A stretch of 16,610 nt of DNA from an uncultured Collinsella sp. GTDB lineage: Bacteria > Actinomycetota > Coriobacteriia > Coriobacteriales > Coriobacteriaceae. The stretch covers positions 1-16,610 of the forward strand of contig USMA01000002.1 of the NCBI GenBank assembly GCA_900555765.1. Reading direction: 5' to 3'. The first letter of the stretch is position 1, and each line of letters starts with the position of its first letter. The notes under the pieces were generated by a model. That model worked only from the letters and a program-made list of their open reading frames with translations. It did no database searches and was not told the DNA's origin. The translations under genes were made by a program, and so were the position numbers. This document shows, piece by piece, positions 14,335-16,610 of this stretch.

Positions 14335-15396
14335 ATGGAGAGGATACTCGGCGTTAATCTCTCTGGCTGGTTTATTCCCGAGCCTTGGGTGACCCCGTCG
14401 CTATACGCGGCGACCGGTGCATCCAACGCGGCCGAGCTGCAGGAGGCCATGGGCACCGCCGCTTATAACGAGCGCATGCGCCGTCATTACGAGACGTTTG
14501 TGAGCGAGGATGATTTCCGTCGCATGGCGCAGATCGGCCTCAACGCCGTGCGCCTGCCGGTGCCTTGGTATGCCTTTGGCTCACAGGAGTCCGATGCCTC
14601 CTACATCTCGGTTGTCGACTACATCGACCGCGCGATTGAGTGGGCTGCCAAGTACAACATTCGCGTGCTGCTTGATCTAGCAACTGTGCCCGGTGGCCAG
14701 GGCGATTCCAACGATTCGCCCGCCACGCCAGAGGCTGTTGCCGAGTGGCATTCGTCCACCAACGGTCGTCATGTCGCACTCGACGTGCTCGAGCGCTTGG
14801 CCGATCGCTACGGCGAGGCCGAGAGCCTGCTGGGCATTGAGCTGCTGGATACGCCGCAGATGAGTGTCCGCAAGAGCCTCTTCACCATGACGGATGGCAT
14901 TCCGGCGCACTACCTGCGCAACTTCTATCGCGATGCCTATGAGCTCGTCCGTTCGTATATGCCCGAGGATAAGATCGTCGTCTTTTCGTCTTCGGGGCAT
15001 CCCAGCGAGTGGAAGCATTTTATGCGCGGCGCCAAGTACAAGAACGTCTACATGGACCTTCACCTGTACCATTACCGCGACGAGTATGCGCTCGACATCA
15101 CGAGCCCCCGCGGGCTGACGACGGCGATTTCCCGTAACAAGCGCGAGCTTAAAGAAGCGATTTCGACTGGGTTCCCCGTGCTGGTGGGCGAATGGTCGGG
15201 CGCGGCGATCTTTGCCAACTCGTCGGTTACGCCCGAAGGCCGCAATGCCTACGAGCGCGTGTTTATCGCCAACCAGCTGGCTTCGTTTGCGCCGGCTGCC
15301 GGTTGGTTCTTCCAAACGTGGAAGACCGAGAAGCGCATTGCAGCATGGGACGCCCGCGCGGCGCTCGGTACGCTCGAGCGTGGCATGATTGAATAG
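14335..15396 (+). CDS. Glycoside hydrolase family 5 homologue (exo-1,3-beta-glucanase-like), acid/base motif altered
   Basis: TIM-barrel protein of 353 residues related to GH5 enzymes of the exo-beta-1,3-glucanase type. Matching text: GVNLSGWFIPEPWVTPSLY (6-24), VRLPVPWYAFG with Arg73, HLYHY from His243, and VGEWSGA with the nucleophile Glu286. The acid/base site is different: where the family has GIELLNEP, this protein reads GIELLDTP, so the catalytic Glu is Thr173 (Asp172 and Pro174 flank it). It has no signal peptide and should be cytoplasmic. Start ATG 14335 follows AAGGGGG; the longer frame from 14167 is intergenic sequence including the -10 candidate. The next gene, rsmI, begins seven bases after the stop, so they are probably cotranscribed. 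It may be an inactive or altered enzyme; substrate unknown. Confidence 0.85.
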   Translation: MERILGVNLSGWFIPEPWVTPSLYAATGASNAAELQEAMGTAAYNERMRRHYETFVSEDDFRRMAQIGLNAVRLPVPWYAFGSQESDASYISVVDYIDRAIEWAAKYNIRVLLDLATVPGGQGDSNDSPATPEAVAEWHSSTNGRHVALDVLERLADRYGEAESLLGIELLDTPQMSVRKSLFTMTDGIPAHYLRNFYRDAYELVRSYMPEDKIVVFSSSGHPSEWKHFMRGAKYKNVYMDLHLYHYRDEYALDITSPRGLTTAISRNKRELKEAISTGFPVLVGEWSGAAIFANSSVTPEGRNAYERVFIANQLASFAPAAGWFFQTWKTEKRIAAWDARAALGTLERGMIE

Positions 15397-15402
15397 GTTG
15401 AT

Positions 15403-16281
15403 ATGACGCAAAACAGCGCCCATACGGGCAAACTCTATGTGGTCGGCACGCCCATCGGCAACTTGGGCGACCTGTCCCCGCGCGTTGGCGAGGCCTTTGC
15501 CGCTGCCGATGTCATCTGCTGCGAAGACACGCGTGTGACGTCAAAGCTGCTGATGCACCTGGGCATTTCCAAGCCGCTTGTCCGTTGCGACGAGAATGTG
15601 ATCGCCAACCGCGCCGCCGGCCTGGTCGACCGTCTGCTGGCGGGGGAGACCCTCGCCTTTGCCTCGGACGCCGGCATGCCGAGCGTGTCCGATCCCGGCC
15701 AGGCGCTGGTCGAGGCGGCGCGTGAGGCCGATGTGCCCGTCGAAGTTATTCCCGGGCCCTCTGCTTGCGTCACGGCGCTCGTTTCGTCCGGCATTCCCTG
15801 CGAGCATTTTTTCTTCGAGGGCTTTTTGGGTCGCAAGCACGGCGACCGCGTGCGCCGTTTGCAGCGCCTTGCCGTGGTGCCCGGCGCGCTCATCTTCTAC
15901 GAGTCTCCACATCGCATCGTGGCGACGCTCGAGGCCGTGGCGGAGGTCTTTCCCCAGCGTGAGGTTGCCGTCTGCCGCGAACTCACCAAGCTGCACGAGG
16001 AGGTCTTGCGCGGGCCCGCTGCCCAGCTTGCCGAGGAGCTGCGTGCTCGCGGCGAGGTAAAGGGCGAGATTGCGCTGGTCATCGCGCCGCCGAGCGAGGA
16101 CGAAGAGGCCGGTATCGCGCCGGTTGGCGCAGCGGCAGTAGATCCCGATGAGGCCCTGCGCGCGGATATCCGCGCCGCGCTCGAGGAGGGGGAGCCCGCC
16201 TCTGCGGTGGCCAAGCGCCTGTCTCAGAAGTATTCGCGCCGCAAGCGCGATGTCTATGCCATGGTGCTCGATATGCAATAG
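15403..16281 (+). CDS. rsmI: 16S rRNA (cytidine1402-2'-O)-methyltransferase RsmI
   Basis: SAM-dependent methyltransferase of the tetrapyrrole-methylase fold that 2'-O-methylates C1402 in the 16S rRNA decoding centre. The 292 residues have the family motifs in order: GTPIGNLGD (15-23), EDTR (41-44), SDAGMPSVSDPG (88-99), PGPSA (117-121) and GFLGRK (140-145), where most members have GFLPRK. The C-terminal part from about 235 is acidic then basic, ending in the small helical domain AVAKRLSQKYSRRKRDVYAMV. ATG 15403 lies just after the GH5 stop with only a weak AGGTTGAT site, which suggests coupling to the upstream gene. Confidence 0.95.
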   Translation: MTQNSAHTGKLYVVGTPIGNLGDLSPRVGEAFAAADVICCEDTRVTSKLLMHLGISKPLVRCDENVIANRAAGLVDRLLAGETLAFASDAGMPSVSDPGQALVEAAREADVPVEVIPGPSACVTALVSSGIPCEHFFFEGFLGRKHGDRVRRLQRLAVVPGALIFYESPHRIVATLEAVAEVFPQREVAVCRELTKLHEEVLRGPAAQLAEELRARGEVKGEIALVIAPPSEDEEAGIAPVGAAAVDPDEALRADIRAALEEGEPASAVAKRLSQKYSRRKRDVYAMVLDMQ

Positions 16282-16306
16282 ATGGAGGATATCCAGCCCT
16301 TGCGCT

Positions 16307-16312
16307 AGAATC
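16307..16312 (+). promoter_or_regulatory. Possible -10 element upstream of metG
   Basis: TAGAAT, one mismatch from TATAAT, lies 39 bases before ATG 16351. No good -35 is visible upstream. The rsmI-metG gap of 69 bases has no terminator, so read-through from rsmI is equally possible. Confidence 0.35.
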
Positions 16313-16350
16313 ATCCTCTGTATGCAACGTTATTCTGTAGGACAAACCCC

Positions 16351-16610
16351 ATGGATCTAAGCAAGCCTTCGTTCTTTATCACGACGCCCATCTACTACGT
16401 CAACGCCGATCCGCACCTGGGCACGGCTTATTCCACCATCATCGCCGATGTTCAGGCTCGCTATCGCCGCTCCGCCGGCTATAACGTCAAGTTCCTGACC
16501 GGCATGGACGAGCACGGCGAGAAGGTCGCCGAGGCCGCAGCCAGGCGCAACATGACGCCGCAGGAGTGGACCGACAGCCAGGCACCGCACATCAAGGAGC
16601 TTTGGAGCTC
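16351..16610 (+). CDS. metG: Methionyl-tRNA synthetase (3' truncated by window edge)
   Basis: First 86 codons of class Ia methionyl-tRNA synthetase, which charges tRNA-Met in the cytoplasm. Residues 10-60 carry ITTPIYYVNADPHLGTAYST, the family's first beta strand with the HIGH-type signature read as HLGT (22-25), then ADVQARYRR and FLTGMDEHGEKV, where the GxDEHG segment belongs to the methionine-binding face. KMSKS and the anticodon-binding domain lie beyond the window. ATG 16351 is preceded by AGGA at 16339-16342. Confidence 0.95.
   Translation, partial: MDLSKPSFFITTPIYYVNADPHLGTAYSTIIADVQARYRRSAGYNVKFLTGMDEHGEKVAEAAARRNMTPQEWTDSQAPHIKELWS

Overview
The window is GC-rich and densely coded, with every supported gene on the + strand and with four-base start/stop overlaps, GTG starts and strong AGGAGG-type ribosome sites. 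Together with a secretin-less Tad pilus locus this suggests a monoderm actinobacterium, most likely class Coriobacteriia and Collinsella-like. That placement is inferred from gene style; no rRNA or marker search was possible.

Layout. 1-2570: 3' part of a SERCA-like P-type Ca2+ ATPase, followed by a long inverted repeat and a rho-independent terminator. 2809-3993: a circularly permuted GTPase of the RsgA family whose zinc-binding cysteines are all glycine, closed by its own terminator. 4046-4245: an upstream region with repeated GGTCAGC motifs. 4246-13816: an apparent operon of a tight-adherence (Tad/Flp) type IVc pilus, in the order cpaB, tadZ/cpaE, tadA/cpaF, tadB, tadC, flp, an unknown membrane-anchored protein, a second pilin-like protein, a TadE-like protein, a large TadG-like protein, a second TadE/F-like protein and a DUF192 protein. 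13914-14087: promoter, tRNA-Phe and terminator. 14335-15396: a family 5 glycoside hydrolase homologue. 15403-16281: rsmI. 16351-16610: 5' end of metG.

How the genes work together. In the Tad locus, TadZ should place the machine at a pole or site, TadA supplies ATP hydrolysis, TadB and TadC form the membrane platform, Flp is the major pilin, and the TadE/F/G-like proteins and the 72-residue pilin-like protein are minor or pseudopilins. CpaB carries a SAF domain and probably spans the cell wall. No prepilin peptidase (TadV/CpaA), secretin or TadD is present here; the peptidase must be encoded elsewhere if the pilus is made. The flanking genes (rsgA, tRNA-Phe, rsmI, metG) are translation housekeeping genes.

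The points most worth a second look are: (1) four pilin-class proteins sharing an unusual A|QxTxE processing motif, with Ala instead of Gly at -1; (2) tadB split by a +1 frameshift in a C-run; (3) a GH5_9-like protein in which the NEP acid/base motif reads DTP; (4) RsgA without zinc ligands; (5) a 717-residue TadG-like protein with a Cys-containing central region of different base composition; (6) two uncharacterised Tad-operon members, the 187-residue membrane protein and the terminal DUF192 protein.
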